Below, in pieces: positions 35,269 through 44,044 of a stretch of 64,000 nt of DNA. The translations under genes were made by a program, and so were the position numbers. The DNA is from Bacteroidales bacterium. Lineage in GTDB: Bacteria; Bacteroidota; Bacteroidia; Bacteroidales; UBA932. The notes beneath the pieces are model-generated. The model saw nothing but the letters and a program-made list of their open reading frames with translations, was not told the DNA's origin and searched no databases. Where the stretch lies: assembly GCA_017504965.1 (NCBI GenBank), contig JAFVQD010000020.1:1-64000 (forward strand), given 5' to 3'. Position 1 is the stretch's first letter, and each line of letters starts with the position of its first letter.

Positions 35269-36147
35269 ATGGGAAAAAAAGAGAGTAATATTTTGTTTAG
35301 AAGGCTGATACATTCGTACTTGTCGTCTGTGATAAGTATAAGCCTGGTGTTGTTTCTGGTTGGTATTGCCGGCATCGTGGCTGCCAATGCCAAGGGTGTT
35401 TCCGATTTCTTCAAGGAGAATATAACTCTCTCTGCCATAATGAATGTGGAGGTGAATGAGGTAGAGGCAGAAGGGGTAGCGAAAAAGTTTTCCAAAAAGA
35501 GATATGTCAAGTCTGTCGATATCATCTCGAAAGAGCAGGGTGTCAAAGAGATGAAAGAGATGCTCGGAGAGGATTTCCTGAATGTGTTCGAGACAAATCC
35601 CATCCCTGTATCACTCGATATACAGGTAAATGCAGAGTATTTCTCCAAGGATAGTCTGGCTATGATACAGAAGGATCTCCAGAAGGAGAAGCTTGTGGCA
35701 GAAGTGGTGTATCAGGAGTCTCTGGTGGATCTTCTGAATGCAAATCTCGAAAAGGTGGGGCTGGTTCTGGGTGTCTTTATCCTTCTGCTGATGTTTATCT
35801 CTTTTGTCCTTATCAATAACACCGTGAGGCTCAATGTCTATTCGAAGCGTTTTACCATCCATACGATGCGACTGGTAGGTGCGACCAAGGGATTTATCTG
35901 CAGACCTTTTGCAGGTCAGGCATTTTTCCAGGGGGTCATATCATCCTCTATAGCTGTTCTGGCTCTGATCGGGGTGATGTATGTGGTGAGAAATGAGTTT
36001 TATCAGCTCTTCGAATTGCTGGATGTCAGGATGCTTGGTCTGGTTCTTCTGTGCGTTATAGCTATAGGGGTGCTGATATGTGTCATAAGCACAGTGATAG
36101 TGGTAAGGAGGATGGTTTCGCTTACAAACGATGAATTATATATTTAG
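35269..36147 (+). CDS. ftsX: Cell division protein FtsX
   Basis: A 292-residue permease with one N-terminal membrane segment (about 18-40), an extracytoplasmic domain (about 45-160), and three further segments (about 165-190, 215-240 and 258-282). This is the four-helix FtsX layout. It works with the ATPase FtsE to control peptidoglycan hydrolases at division; ftsE is not next to it. It heads a run with DUF3098, uppP and lpxH, spaced by 2 bases or overlapping, so wall and lipid A genes are linked. Confidence 0.92.
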   Translation: MGKKESNILFRRLIHSYLSSVISISLVLFLVGIAGIVAANAKGVSDFFKENITLSAIMNVEVNEVEAEGVAKKFSKKRYVKSVDIISKEQGVKEMKEMLGEDFLNVFETNPIPVSLDIQVNAEYFSKDSLAMIQKDLQKEKLVAEVVYQESLVDLLNANLEKVGLVLGVFILLLMFISFVLINNTVRLNVYSKRFTIHTMRLVGATKGFICRPFAGQAFFQGVISSSIAVLALIGVMYVVRNEFYQLFELLDVRMLGLVLLCVIAIGVLICVISTVIVVRRMVSLTNDELYI

Positions 36148-36149
36148 AT

Positions 36150-36374
36150 ATGGATAAATTTGCTTTACCTAAAAAGAATTTTGTTCTCATCCTTATAGGG
36201 TTGGGAATTATGATTTTAGGTTATATTCTCCTCTCCGGAGGGGGATCGGACGATCCTAATGTCTTCAATTATGATATGTTCAGTTTCAGAAGACTTGTCC
36301 TGGCTCCGGTGGTGATTCTCGCCGGATTTGGATTTGAGATTTATGCTATAATGAAAAAACCTAAAAAACAATGA
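36150..36374 (+). CDS. DUF3098 small membrane protein
   Basis: A 74-residue protein with two hydrophobic segments (about 10-29 and 49-68) and a short loop between ([20 protein letters not shown] is the family's loop region). It matches DUF3098, found next to ftsX and uppP across Bacteroidota, which suggests a role in envelope growth. It is 2 bases after ftsX and overlaps uppP by 4. Confidence 0.85.
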   Translation: MDKFALPKKNFVLILIGLGIMILGYILLSGGGSDDPNVFNYDMFSFRRLVLAPVVILAGFGFEIYAIMKKPKKQ

Positions 36375-37192
36375 GTGCGTTAGAAGCGGTATTACTGGGC
36401 TTTGTACAGGGACTTACAGAGTTTCTCCCTGTGAGCAGCAGTGGCCATCTTACACTGGCCAAGGCCCTTTTCGGAATCGATTCAAGTAATTTGAGTTTTG
36501 AAGTGGCTGTTCACGCCGCGACAGTTCTGAGTACCATAGTGGTTTTCAGAAAGACCATTCTGGATCTGTTGAAGGGTTTGTTCAAGTTCAAATATAATTC
36601 ACAGACAGACTATATATTGAAAATTGCGGTCTCTATGATCCCTATTCTTATAGTGGGGGTATTCTGTAAAGATTTTGTAGAGCAGATTTTCGGTTCTGGT
36701 ACGTTGGTGGTGGGAATTATGCTTATAGTGACAGCAACCCTCCTTACCCTGAGTGATTATGTTTCGAGAAAGAGGTCAAAAATGTCCCAAAATGGAGAAG
36801 AGGTGGGTAAAGATGTGGGATATAAGGAGGCCATAATCATAGGCTTGGCGCAGTCGATAGCTGTTTTGCCCGGCCTCTCCCGCTCCGGTACCACCATTGC
36901 CACAGGTCTTTTGTGTGGCGTGAAGAAGGGTTCTGTAGCGCAGTTCTCATTCCTGATGGTGCTTGTCCCTATTTTGGGTGAGGCTTTTCTGGAGTTGGTG
37001 GGTGGTGAGTTTGCAGCGGGTGCTTCCGGTATCTCTACCCTCTCGCTGGTGCTTGGATTCCTCTCGGCTTTTGTGTCGGGTTTTCTGGCCTGTAAGTGGA
37101 TGATCAATATCGTGAAAAAGGCCAAACTGGTCTACTTCGCTATCTATTGTGCCCTGGCAGGTATATTGTCTATAGTGCTGTCTGTATGCTAA
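36371..37192 (+). CDS. uppP: Undecaprenyl-diphosphatase
   Basis: A 273-residue polytopic BacA-type phosphatase with the motifs [10 protein letters not shown] and PGLSRSG. It recycles undecaprenyl diphosphate to the monophosphate, the carrier for peptidoglycan and surface glycans, including the lipid-linked sugar pathway encoded at 39715-42557. It overlaps DUF3098 by 4 bases and lpxH by 7. Confidence 0.96.
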   Translation: MSALEAVLLGFVQGLTEFLPVSSSGHLTLAKALFGIDSSNLSFEVAVHAATVLSTIVVFRKTILDLLKGLFKFKYNSQTDYILKIAVSMIPILIVGVFCKDFVEQIFGSGTLVVGIMLIVTATLLTLSDYVSRKRSKMSQNGEEVGKDVGYKEAIIIGLAQSIAVLPGLSRSGTTIATGLLCGVKKGSVAQFSFLMVLVPILGEAFLELVGGEFAAGASGISTLSLVLGFLSAFVSGFLACKWMINIVKKAKLVYFAIYCALAGILSIVLSVC

Positions 37193-37932
37193 AGAACTTG
37201 TACTATTTTGTATCAGATGTCCATTTGGGCCTCAGAGCCTCTGATCCTTCAGAGGTGGAGAGGAGATTTTTGGGGTTTCTCGACACCCTCCCTCCCAATA
37301 CCAAGGCCCTCTATCTTTTAGGGGATATATTTGACTTCTGGTATGAGTACAAGTATGTGATTCCCAGAGGCCATACCCGGGTACTGGGGAGATTGGCCCG
37401 GCTGAGGGATGCAGGGGTGGAGCTCTATTTTTTCAAAGGCAATCACGATATCTGGGCATACGACTATTTTGAAAAGGAGATAGGGATGAAGGTGCTGGAG
37501 CAGCCTTACCTCGTAGAGATAGAGGGTAGGAAGTTCTGCCTGGGTCACGGCGATGGTCTGGGGCATACACCTTTTGGCTTCAGGGTGATAAGGTGGGCAT
37601 TCCATAATAGGGTTCTGCAGGTGCTTTTCAGTGCACTTCACCCCAGATGGGCATTCGGCCTGGGGTACAGCTGGTCCAAAAATTCGAGACTGGCTAATGG
37701 GGGAGATAGCACTCCTTATACATTCCAGGGTGAAAATGAGCCTATATACCGTTATGCTTCAGAGTATCCCGAAAAGGTAGATTATTTTATATTCGGCCAT
37801 TTCCATACACTGGTGGATATGCCCCTTCCGGATGGTGGAAGGTTGTGTATTCTGGGTGACTGGCTCCGGGGGGGTGAATATGGGGTATTCGATGGTCAGG
37901 AGCTTCTTATCTGTAAAGGTTCTTCTGAATAA
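37186..37932 (+). CDS. lpxH: UDP-2,3-diacylglucosamine diphosphatase
   Basis: A 248-residue metallophosphatase of lipid A synthesis. The metal-binding blocks are SDVHLG, GDIFDFW, GNHD, GHGD and GHFH, in the family order. It cleaves UDP-2,3-diacylglucosamine to lipid X and UMP at the inner face of the membrane. The ATG at 37186 was chosen: it begins the first strand and overlaps the uppP stop by 7 bases. It overlaps the convergent DUF4294 gene by 26. Confidence 0.9.
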   Translation: MLKNLYYFVSDVHLGLRASDPSEVERRFLGFLDTLPPNTKALYLLGDIFDFWYEYKYVIPRGHTRVLGRLARLRDAGVELYFFKGNHDIWAYDYFEKEIGMKVLEQPYLVEIEGRKFCLGHGDGLGHTPFGFRVIRWAFHNRVLQVLFSALHPRWAFGLGYSWSKNSRLANGGDSTPYTFQGENEPIYRYASEYPEKVDYFIFGHFHTLVDMPLPDGGRLCILGDWLRGGEYGVFDGQELLICKGSSE

Positions 37933-38596
37933 AGTCTTTCTTGGGTGAGACAGCTGGCTTGGGTGGAAATTTGCCGAAGATGGAGACGTACAGGAATTCG
38001 AAATCGCCATTCTGATACATTTTGACCAGCTCTTCAAGCTCCTTGTCTTCGCCAAATCTGTCGTAGGGAGTCTTCAGGTCTGCACCGAATATTTTGGCTA
38101 CCCCTTGCCAGAATCCGGCAGCGGCATTCCCCCTGTAATCTTTTATTATGTAGAATGATGTGAGTCCCAGCTCCCTGTCTATGAGTCTGAGGAGCATCCT
38201 CCCTTGGGTAAAGGTGAGGTTCCGGAGAGGTTTTTCAAATGTATTGAAAAGCTCTTTTTCGTATTTTTTCAGGTATTTCTCACGTTCGAATTTTGACAGG
38301 TCGTGGCTGGCCAGGTATTGGTCGGCTTCGGCCCTCTTCTCTTTTGCTACCAGTGCATAGGGGTAGGTCTTGGCGAAGTTGTGGACTGTCCGGTAGTATT
38401 TCCGCCACTCTTTCCCTTTGTTTCTCTTGACCTTCTCCCTGTATTTTTTGTAGGCTGGGGCGATGTCGGAGTGGTATATGGTGTCCTGCCCCTCTATCGA
38501 GTAGTACATATACTCTGACTTGTCCTGACCACTAAGGGTGTGGTGTCCAAGTGGGAGGAGTAGCGATACCAAAATTATGAGATAAATTTTCTTCAT
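37907..38596 (-). CDS. DUF4294 family secreted protein
   Basis: A protein of 229 residues with a signal peptide (cleavage near LSG-QDKS) and a basic, helix-rich body with aromatic clusters (RNLTFTQGRMLLRLIDRELG), matching DUF4294 of Bacteroidota. Function is not known. TACCTTTG at 38604-38611 lies 7 bases before the ATG. It is divergent from the M19 dipeptidase. Confidence 0.85.
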   Translation of the reverse strand: MKKIYLIILVSLLLPLGHHTLSGQDKSEYMYYSIEGQDTIYHSDIAPAYKKYREKVKRNKGKEWRKYYRTVHNFAKTYPYALVAKEKRAEADQYLASHDLSKFEREKYLKKYEKELFNTFEKPLRNLTFTQGRMLLRLIDRELGLTSFYIIKDYRGNAAAGFWQGVAKIFGADLKTPYDRFGEDKELEELVKMYQNGDFEFLYVSIFGKFPPKPAVSPKKDFIQKNLYR

Positions 38597-38603
38597 AACG
38601 GGA

Positions 38604-38631
38604 CAAAGGTAAAGAAAAGTAGTTATTTTTG
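38604..38631. promoter_or_regulatory. Divergent promoters of DUF4294 and M19 genes, nearly leaderless
   Basis: TACCTTTG on the minus strand (38604-38611) ends 7 bases before the DUF4294 ATG. TATTTTTG on the plus strand (38624-38631) ends 4 bases before the M19 ATG. The two elements are only 12 bases apart, so polymerase binding to one should exclude the other. Confidence 0.6.
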
Positions 38632-38635
38632 TCTT

Positions 38636-39712
38636 ATGAAAAAGATTTTACCATTGTTTTTAATATTCATCTCTGCTGCGATGTTTGGGCAGGATGAGGC
38701 TGCCATTGCAGCAAAGGCAGATTCTCTGCACAAAGTGTTTTTCACTATTGACACACACAATGATTATGCCATTTTTGCCTGTCACCCCGATTCTGAGGAT
38801 TATTCGGTGGAGAAGGGGCAGGTCTCTTTCCCTATGATGGTGGAGGGTGGCCTGGATGCAGGAGTATTCGCTATCTATATGGGGCAGGAGGGGAGATCTC
38901 AGGATTCGCTCCAGCTCGCTGTGGAGTATGGCGTGAGGGAGCTGACGCTGTTTAAGGAGTTTGTGCAGAAGAATTTCAGCGATTATGTCGAGATAGCATA
39001 TAGTTCGGACGATTTGCTCAGAATCAAGAAAGAGGGGAAGAGGGCTGTTCTTCTCTCCCTGGAGAATGCTTATATGCTGGGCAATGATATAAAGAATGTC
39101 GAGATGTTCTATAACCTCGGCATCAGACTTATCACCCTGTGTCACTTTGGGGACAACGATATCTGCGACTCTGCGAACGGCTCGAAAGATGAATGGGGCG
39201 GACTCTCCCCTTTCGGAGAGGAGGTGGTAAAGGAGATGAACCGTCTCGGTATGATCGTCGACTTGTCACACTGCTCGAGGAGTACTGTTTATGACTGTAT
39301 CAAACTTAGCAAGGCTCCTGTGGTGGCATCCCATTCGGGTGTGTACAATTATAAAGCCATTCCCAGGAACCTTACAGATCCAGAGATGCTGAAGATAGCT
39401 GCGAAAGGTGGTTATATAGGTCTCCCTGCAGGCCGTTATTTCCTCTCGCACAAGCCTAAGAAAGAACTTTCTGTGGCTAACATCATCGACCACGTCGACT
39501 ATGTGAAGAATCTTATAGGCAAAGAGTATATCGGTATCGGTACAGACTTTGATGGCGGTGCCGGTCTTCCCGGTTTTGAGAATATGTCCAAGATGAAGGA
39601 GCTGACCAAGGAGATGCTCAGGAGAGGTTATACAGATGACGAGATAGAACATTTCTGGGGTAAGAACTTTATAAGAGTATTCAAGGCTGTAGAGGAAGCT
39701 GCAGAGAAATAA
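38636..39712 (+). CDS. Membrane dipeptidase (M19 family)
   Basis: A 358-residue secreted dipeptidase with a signal peptide (cleavage near MFG-QDEA). The zinc ligands are recognisable: His and Asp in IDTHNDY, Glu in SLENAY, His in DLSHCS and His in ASHSGV, with GTDFDG late. It cleaves dipeptides, possibly D-amino-acid ones from wall turnover. It is followed after 2 bases by the GT2 gene, so it is probably co-transcribed with the glycosylation cassette. Confidence 0.92.
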   Translation: MKKILPLFLIFISAAMFGQDEAAIAAKADSLHKVFFTIDTHNDYAIFACHPDSEDYSVEKGQVSFPMMVEGGLDAGVFAIYMGQEGRSQDSLQLAVEYGVRELTLFKEFVQKNFSDYVEIAYSSDDLLRIKKEGKRAVLLSLENAYMLGNDIKNVEMFYNLGIRLITLCHFGDNDICDSANGSKDEWGGLSPFGEEVVKEMNRLGMIVDLSHCSRSTVYDCIKLSKAPVVASHSGVYNYKAIPRNLTDPEMLKIAAKGGYIGLPAGRYFLSHKPKKELSVANIIDHVDYVKNLIGKEYIGIGTDFDGGAGLPGFENMSKMKELTKEMLRRGYTDDEIEHFWGKNFIRVFKAVEEAAEK

Positions 39713-39714
39713 TT

Positions 39715-40458
39715 ATGATAAGAGGCAAAAAAATAGTGGTAGTGATGCCCGCATACAATGCGGAGAAGACCCTTGAGCAGACATATAGGGAGATCCCTAT
39801 GGATGTGGTGGATGAGGTGATCCTTACCGATGATTTCAGTAGGGATGAGACTGTGAAAAAGGCGAAGGAGCTGGGGATAAAGGAGGTCCTTGTGCACGAG
39901 AGAAACAAAGGGTATGGCGGTAATCAGAAGACCTGTTATAACCGGGCTCTGGAGTTGGGAGCGGATATCGTCATTATGGTCCATCCCGATTATCAGTATA
40001 CCCCCAAACTCATCGAATCTATGGCCTATATCATCGCGAACGATGTATATCCTGTCGTCTTTGCATCCAGAATTCTGGGGAAAGGGGCCAGAAAGGGTGG
40101 AATGCCTATTATCAAGTATATAGCCAACAGATTCCTTACCTTCACCCAAAATGTTCTGATAAATCAGAAACTCTCTGAGTATCATACAGGATACAGGGCT
40201 TTCTCTGCTGAGGTGCTCCGCTCGATAGATTATAATGCGTGCAATGACGATTTTATTCTGGACAACGAGATGGCTGCACAGATATTCTATAAGGGGTATG
40301 AGATAGGTGAGGTGACTTGCCCTACTAAATATTTCGACGATGCTTCATCCATAAATCTGTGGAGGAGTTCTGTCTATGGTCTGGGTGTGTTGAGGGTCTC
40401 GGTAGTCTACAGGCTCTGCAAGTGGCACCTTATGAAATCGAAACTTTTTAATAAATAG
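39715..40458 (+). CDS. Glycosyltransferase family 2 (polyprenyl-phosphate type)
   Basis: A 247-residue GT2 enzyme. The opening VVMPAYNAEKTLEQT, the DDFSRDET block and MVHPDYQYTP resemble dolichol/undecaprenyl-phosphate mannosyl- and glucosyltransferases of the DPM1/GtrB group. It lacks the C-terminal membrane helices of GtrB, so it would sit at the membrane surface. With GtrA and GT39 after it, it likely makes the lipid-linked sugar donor. The sugar is unknown. Confidence 0.85.
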   Translation: MIRGKKIVVVMPAYNAEKTLEQTYREIPMDVVDEVILTDDFSRDETVKKAKELGIKEVLVHERNKGYGGNQKTCYNRALELGADIVIMVHPDYQYTPKLIESMAYIIANDVYPVVFASRILGKGARKGGMPIIKYIANRFLTFTQNVLINQKLSEYHTGYRAFSAEVLRSIDYNACNDDFILDNEMAAQIFYKGYEIGEVTCPTKYFDDASSINLWRSSVYGLGVLRVSVVYRLCKWHLMKSKLFNK

Positions 40459-40459
40459 T

Positions 40460-40897
40460 GTGTTTAAGAGTATCCTGAATATCTTTTCGAAGAGCCCAAG
40501 TGGCAATATGTTTGTCCAGTTGGTCAGGTATTTCATATCAGGAGGTGTCGCTTTTATAGCTGACGCCTCCCTTTTATATATACTGACTGAGTGGGGAGGG
40601 CTGCATTACCTCCTCTCCACTGTAGTCAGTTATTCGGTGGGACTTGTCATCACTTACCTTTTCAGTATAAAGTGGGTCTTCGACCACCGTTCGGTAGAGA
40701 ACAGAGGGGTAGAGTTTTCAGTTTTTGTGATGATAGGGGTTGCGGGGCTGGGTCTCACTTCTCTCTTTATGTGGATTTTCACATCGTTGATGGGTCTCCA
40801 CTATCTGGTGTCTAAGATTATAACCACAGTTCTGGTGTTCATCTGGAACTTCGTGGCCAAAAAAATATTGCTTTTCAGGAGGAAGAAAAATGGATAG
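40460..40897 (+). CDS. GtrA family membrane protein
   Basis: A 145-residue protein with four membrane helices (about 22-40, 44-64, 82-102 and 110-132). RYFISGGVAFIADASLLY is the family opening. GtrA proteins are thought to flip the lipid-linked sugar made by the preceding GT2. The start is a GTG at 40460 directly after the GT2 stop; an ATG at 40508 is the alternative. It overlaps the GT39 gene by 8 bases. Confidence 0.85.
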   Translation: MFKSILNIFSKSPSGNMFVQLVRYFISGGVAFIADASLLYILTEWGGLHYLLSTVVSYSVGLVITYLFSIKWVFDHRSVENRGVEFSVFVMIGVAGLGLTSLFMWIFTSLMGLHYLVSKIITTVLVFIWNFVAKKILLFRRKKNG

Positions 40898-42557
40898 AAA
40901 AAGTGGAATTGTCATACAGATATGCATTGCCTTGGCAGGTATTGTCCTTTTTTTGCCCGGTTTGGGTGGAGTAAGGCTCTTTGATTGGGATGAGATTAAT
41001 TTTGCAGAGTCTGCGAGGGAGATGCTCATCACCGGAGATCTTCTCAATGTGCAGATAAACTTTGAGTCTTTTTGGGAGAAACCGCCCCTTTTCATCTGGA
41101 TGCAGGCCCTCTGTATGAAGGTGTTCGGAGTGGGGGAGATGGCTGCTCGTCTTCCTAATGCGATAGCCGGAATAGTGACCCTTCTGGTCCTGTTCAATAT
41201 AGGGAGAAGGTGCGCAGGCAACAGGTTCGGACTGCTGTGGGTACTAATGTATGCAGCCTCCTTTTTCCCGTTTTTCTATTTCAAGTCGGGTATCATTGAC
41301 CCCTGGTTCAATCTTTTTATCTTCCTGGGAATCTATTTTTTCAGCAGATATGCCGATCCTGAGGCAAAAGGGAGAATGATGCAGAATGCCGCCCTTTCTG
41401 CCTTGTTTATAGGTCTGGGAATATTGACCAAAGGTCCTGTTGCTTTTCTCATTTTTATCCTCACCTTCGGGGTGTGGCTGATCTGCAGGAGGTTCAGATT
41501 TGAGTTCAGATGGAAGGATGTGGCTGTCTATGCAGTGGTCTTGTGTGTGGTAGGTGGTGCGTGGTTCATCCTCCAGATAGCTACAGGGCACTATACCATC
41601 ATAAAGGATTTTATATTGTACCAGATAAGACTTTTTGAGACCCAGGATGCAGGACACGGAGGTTTTCTTTTCTACCACTTTGTCATATTGTTCTTCGGTG
41701 TATTCCCTGCCTCTATCCTAGCACTTCCTGTTTTCAGGAGGGGGGTGGTGAAAAATGAGCAGAACAGAGATATGGCAGAGCTGTTCAGGTGGTGTATGAT
41801 CAGTTTCTGGGTGGTGCTGATACTCTTTACCATTGTCAGGACCAAGATTATCCACTACTCCTCTTTCTGCTATTTCCCATTGACCTTTATGGCGGCATAT
41901 TCTGTCTCCGGGATGCTGGATGGGAAGATAAAATTCAAAAAGTGGATGGGAGGGGTGATGATAGGGATAGCCTCCCTGTTCGGAGTGGCTGTGACTGCAT
42001 TGACACTTTTCGACAGATTCAAGGAGCATATCTATCCCCTGGTAAAAGACCACTATACACTGAAAAGTATGGGAGCTACCTCTGAATGGATAGGTTTTGA
42101 GCCCATTATAGGTATAGTGCTGATAGTGTGCACTGTCCTGTTCTGTGTGAGATTCAGAAAATCTGCCACTGTCGCAAACCTGTCGATTCTGTGTGCAGGG
42201 ACCATATTTTTCATCTTTACCACTATGCTATGTGCTGTGGGGGAGGTGGAGAAGTACAGTCAGGCACCTGCGATAGATTTTTATATGGAGAGGCAAGGGG
42301 AGGATTGCTATATATATCCTATGGAGAAGAGTTATGCGCACTACTTCTATTCGGACCGTCAGCCTGAGAACAGGTGCGCAGACAGGGAGTGGCTTGCTAC
42401 CGGTGATATCGACAAACCCTGTTATTTCGTAGTGAAAAATGATCCTAAAAAGATACAGGAGCTTCTCGATGTGGTGGAAAATGAGGTCAAACTTTATGAG
42501 GAAAACGGCTTCGTTTTTTACGTCAGGTACCCAAAACCAAAATCGCATTTCCAATAA
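40890..42557 (+). CDS. GT39/ArnT-like membrane glycosyltransferase
   Basis: A 555-residue GT-C enzyme with about ten membrane helices in the first 440 residues. The catalytic DE pair is in RLFDWDEINFAESARE, followed by FWEKPPLFIW, as in ArnT and protein O-mannosyltransferases. It would use a polyprenyl-phosphate sugar outside the membrane, with lipid A, glycan or protein as acceptor; the acceptor cannot be told. It is the last gene of the M19-GT2-GtrA-GT39 run and the gene just before the ribosomal operon. Confidence 0.88.
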   Translation: MDRKSGIVIQICIALAGIVLFLPGLGGVRLFDWDEINFAESAREMLITGDLLNVQINFESFWEKPPLFIWMQALCMKVFGVGEMAARLPNAIAGIVTLLVLFNIGRRCAGNRFGLLWVLMYAASFFPFFYFKSGIIDPWFNLFIFLGIYFFSRYADPEAKGRMMQNAALSALFIGLGILTKGPVAFLIFILTFGVWLICRRFRFEFRWKDVAVYAVVLCVVGGAWFILQIATGHYTIIKDFILYQIRLFETQDAGHGGFLFYHFVILFFGVFPASILALPVFRRGVVKNEQNRDMAELFRWCMISFWVVLILFTIVRTKIIHYSSFCYFPLTFMAAYSVSGMLDGKIKFKKWMGGVMIGIASLFGVAVTALTLFDRFKEHIYPLVKDHYTLKSMGATSEWIGFEPIIGIVLIVCTVLFCVRFRKSATVANLSILCAGTIFFIFTTMLCAVGEVEKYSQAPAIDFYMERQGEDCYIYPMEKSYAHYFYSDRQPENRCADREWLATGDIDKPCYFVVKNDPKKIQELLDVVENEVKLYEENGFVFYVRYPKPKSHFQ

Positions 42558-42644
42558 ATCTTTCATTTCTATAACTCGCTGAAAAAGGACGATTTGGGTG
42601 TCAAATTTTTTAATCCAAAATATTCAAAAAAAGGAGAAAAAAGA

Positions 42645-42674
42645 TTTGCATTTCAAATATATTTTATATCTTTG
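42645..42674 (+). promoter_or_regulatory. Strong promoter of the rplP ribosomal operon
   Basis: TTTG (42645-42648) and TATCTTTG (42667-42674) are 18 bases apart, close to the ideal Bacteroidota spacing of 19, and upstream DNA is A/T-rich. This is the best complete promoter in the window and makes rplP the first gene of its transcript, with a leader of about 80 bases. Confidence 0.75.
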
Positions 42675-42689
42675 CATCCCGTCAAAAAG

Positions 42690-42720
42690 GGTGAATTATG
42701 TCTATTCACCTGATAGACAG
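42690..42720 (+). promoter_or_regulatory. Structured leader before rplP (hairpin or pseudoknot)
   Basis: GGTGAAT (42690-42696) pairs with ATTCACC (42704-42710) around a TATGTCT loop. The loop segment TGTCT(AT) (42699-42705) also pairs with (AT)AGACA (42713-42719). The two 7-base pairings are either alternative or, using TGTCT/AGACA, compatible as an H-type pseudoknot. Such structures often let a ribosomal protein control its own operon. That role is inferred. Confidence 0.55.
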
Positions 42721-42762
42721 GGAGTTAATAAGTTTGTATTATAGTTTAAACTTTATAGAACA

Positions 42763-43182
42763 ATGTTACAACCTAAGAAAACAAAGTTTAGAAGGCAGCA
42801 AAAAGGGCGTATGAAAGGTAACGCTCACAGAGGAGCAGAACTTGCATTCGGTTCTTTTGGTATCAAGACCCTAGAGGCTTGTTGGCTAACTGGTCAGCAA
42901 ATTGAAGCTGCCCGTCAGGCGGTAGTTCGTTACATGAAACGTGAAGGTCAAATTTGGATTCGCGTATTCCCTGACAAACCTTACACTAAAAAACCTGCTG
43001 AAGTTCGTATGGGTAAAGGTAAAGGTGCTCCTGAAGGATTCGTTGCTCCTATCACCCCGGGCCGTATGCTTATCGAAGCAGAAGGAGTTCCATTGGAGAT
43101 CGCAAAAGAGGCACTTCGTCTTGGCGCTCAGAAATTGCCCGTAACTACTAAGTTTGTAGTACGTAGAGATTATGTTGAATAA
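42763..43182 (+). CDS. rplP: 50S ribosomal protein L16
   Basis: A 139-residue uL16 with the family opening [19 protein letters not shown] and [11 protein letters not shown] late. It helps form the A-site and peptidyl-transferase surroundings. It is normally the ninth gene of the S10 operon, after rpsC; here it is the first gene of its cluster, with its own promoter and leader. Confidence 0.98.
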   Translation: MLQPKKTKFRRQQKGRMKGNAHRGAELAFGSFGIKTLEACWLTGQQIEAARQAVVRYMKREGQIWIRVFPDKPYTKKPAEVRMGKGKGAPEGFVAPITPGRMLIEAEGVPLEIAKEALRLGAQKLPVTTKFVVRRDYVE

Positions 43183-43202
43183 TAGAAATGGAGGAGAGAC
43201 AA

Positions 43203-43400
43203 ATGAAAACATCTGAAATTCGTGAAATGTCGGTTAAGGATCTACGTGATCGCGTTGCTACCGAAAAAGCAAATTTGGTTCAGCTTACTATGAACCACGC
43301 TATCTCCCCCATGGAGGATACTTCTAAGATTAAAAAAGCGAAAAAAGATATCGCTCGTATGCTAACAGTTCTTGCTGAGGCTGAAAAAAACGAAAAGTAG
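43203..43400 (+). CDS. rpmC: 50S ribosomal protein L29
   Basis: A 65-residue uL29, two helices with EIREMSVKDLRDRV. The ATG at 43203 is preferred over one at 43188: GGAGGAG (43190-43196) sits 6 bases before 43203 as a full Shine-Dalgarno sequence and would otherwise be coding. It lies near the peptide exit tunnel and contributes to the trigger factor/SRP site. Confidence 0.95.
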   Translation: MKTSEIREMSVKDLRDRVATEKANLVQLTMNHAISPMEDTSKIKKAKKDIARMLTVLAEAEKNEK

Positions 43401-43403
43401 TTT

Positions 43404-43658
43404 ATGGAAAGAAATTTACGCAAAGAAAGAATCGGGGTTGTGGTAAGCAATAAGATGGATAAGACTATCGTTGTTGCCGTTAAAAGAAAAGAAAAACACC
43501 CCATTTACGGTAAATTCGTAAATAAAACCACCAAGTTTGTTGCACAAGACGACAAAAACGTGTGCGACGAAGGTGATACAGTACGCATTATGGAGACTCG
43601 CCCTTTGAGCAAGACCAAATGCTGGAGATTAGTAGAAATCGTAGAAAAAGTTAAATAG
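43404..43658 (+). CDS. rpsQ: 30S ribosomal protein S17
   Basis: An 84-residue uS17. [19 protein letters not shown] and the [14 protein letters not shown] end are typical. It is a primary 16S rRNA binder. It starts 3 bases after rpmC in standard order. Confidence 0.97.
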   Translation: MERNLRKERIGVVVSNKMDKTIVVAVKRKEKHPIYGKFVNKTTKFVAQDDKNVCDEGDTVRIMETRPLSKTKCWRLVEIVEKVK

Positions 43659-43661
43659 GCT

Positions 43662-44027
43662 ATGATACAACAAGAAACACGTTTACAAGTAGCTGATAAC
43701 AGCGGCGCAAAAGAGGTTCTCTGCATCAGAGTTCTTGGCGGTACTCGTCGTCGTTATGCTGGCGTAGGTGACAAAATCGTAGTTGCCGTTAAAAGCGCTA
43801 TCCCTGGTGGAGATGCAAAAAAAGGTACAGTGTCAAAAGCTGTAGTGGTTCGCACTAAGAAAGAGATTCGTCGTGCTGACGGTTCTTATATCCGTTTTGA
43901 TGACAACGCTTGTGTACTATTGAACAACCAAGGTGAGGTTCGTGGTACCCGTATCTTTGGCCCTGTGGCTAGAGAGCTGCGTGAAAATTATATGAAGATT
44001 GTCTCTTTGGCACCTGAGGTACTATAA
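43662..44027 (+). CDS. rplN: 50S ribosomal protein L14
   Basis: A 121-residue uL14 opening [19 protein letters not shown], with the usual [19 protein letters not shown] end. It binds 23S rRNA and forms an intersubunit bridge. Gap of 3 bases from rpsQ. Confidence 0.98.
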   Translation: MIQQETRLQVADNSGAKEVLCIRVLGGTRRRYAGVGDKIVVAVKSAIPGGDAKKGTVSKAVVVRTKKEIRRADGSYIRFDDNACVLLNNQGEVRGTRIFGPVARELRENYMKIVSLAPEVL

Positions 44028-44044
44028 TAATAAGGAGTATTGAT

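Noticed and set aside
42690..42720. Metabolite riboswitch before rplP
   Set aside because: The structure is too small and matches no known aptamer core; ribosomal-protein control is more likely.
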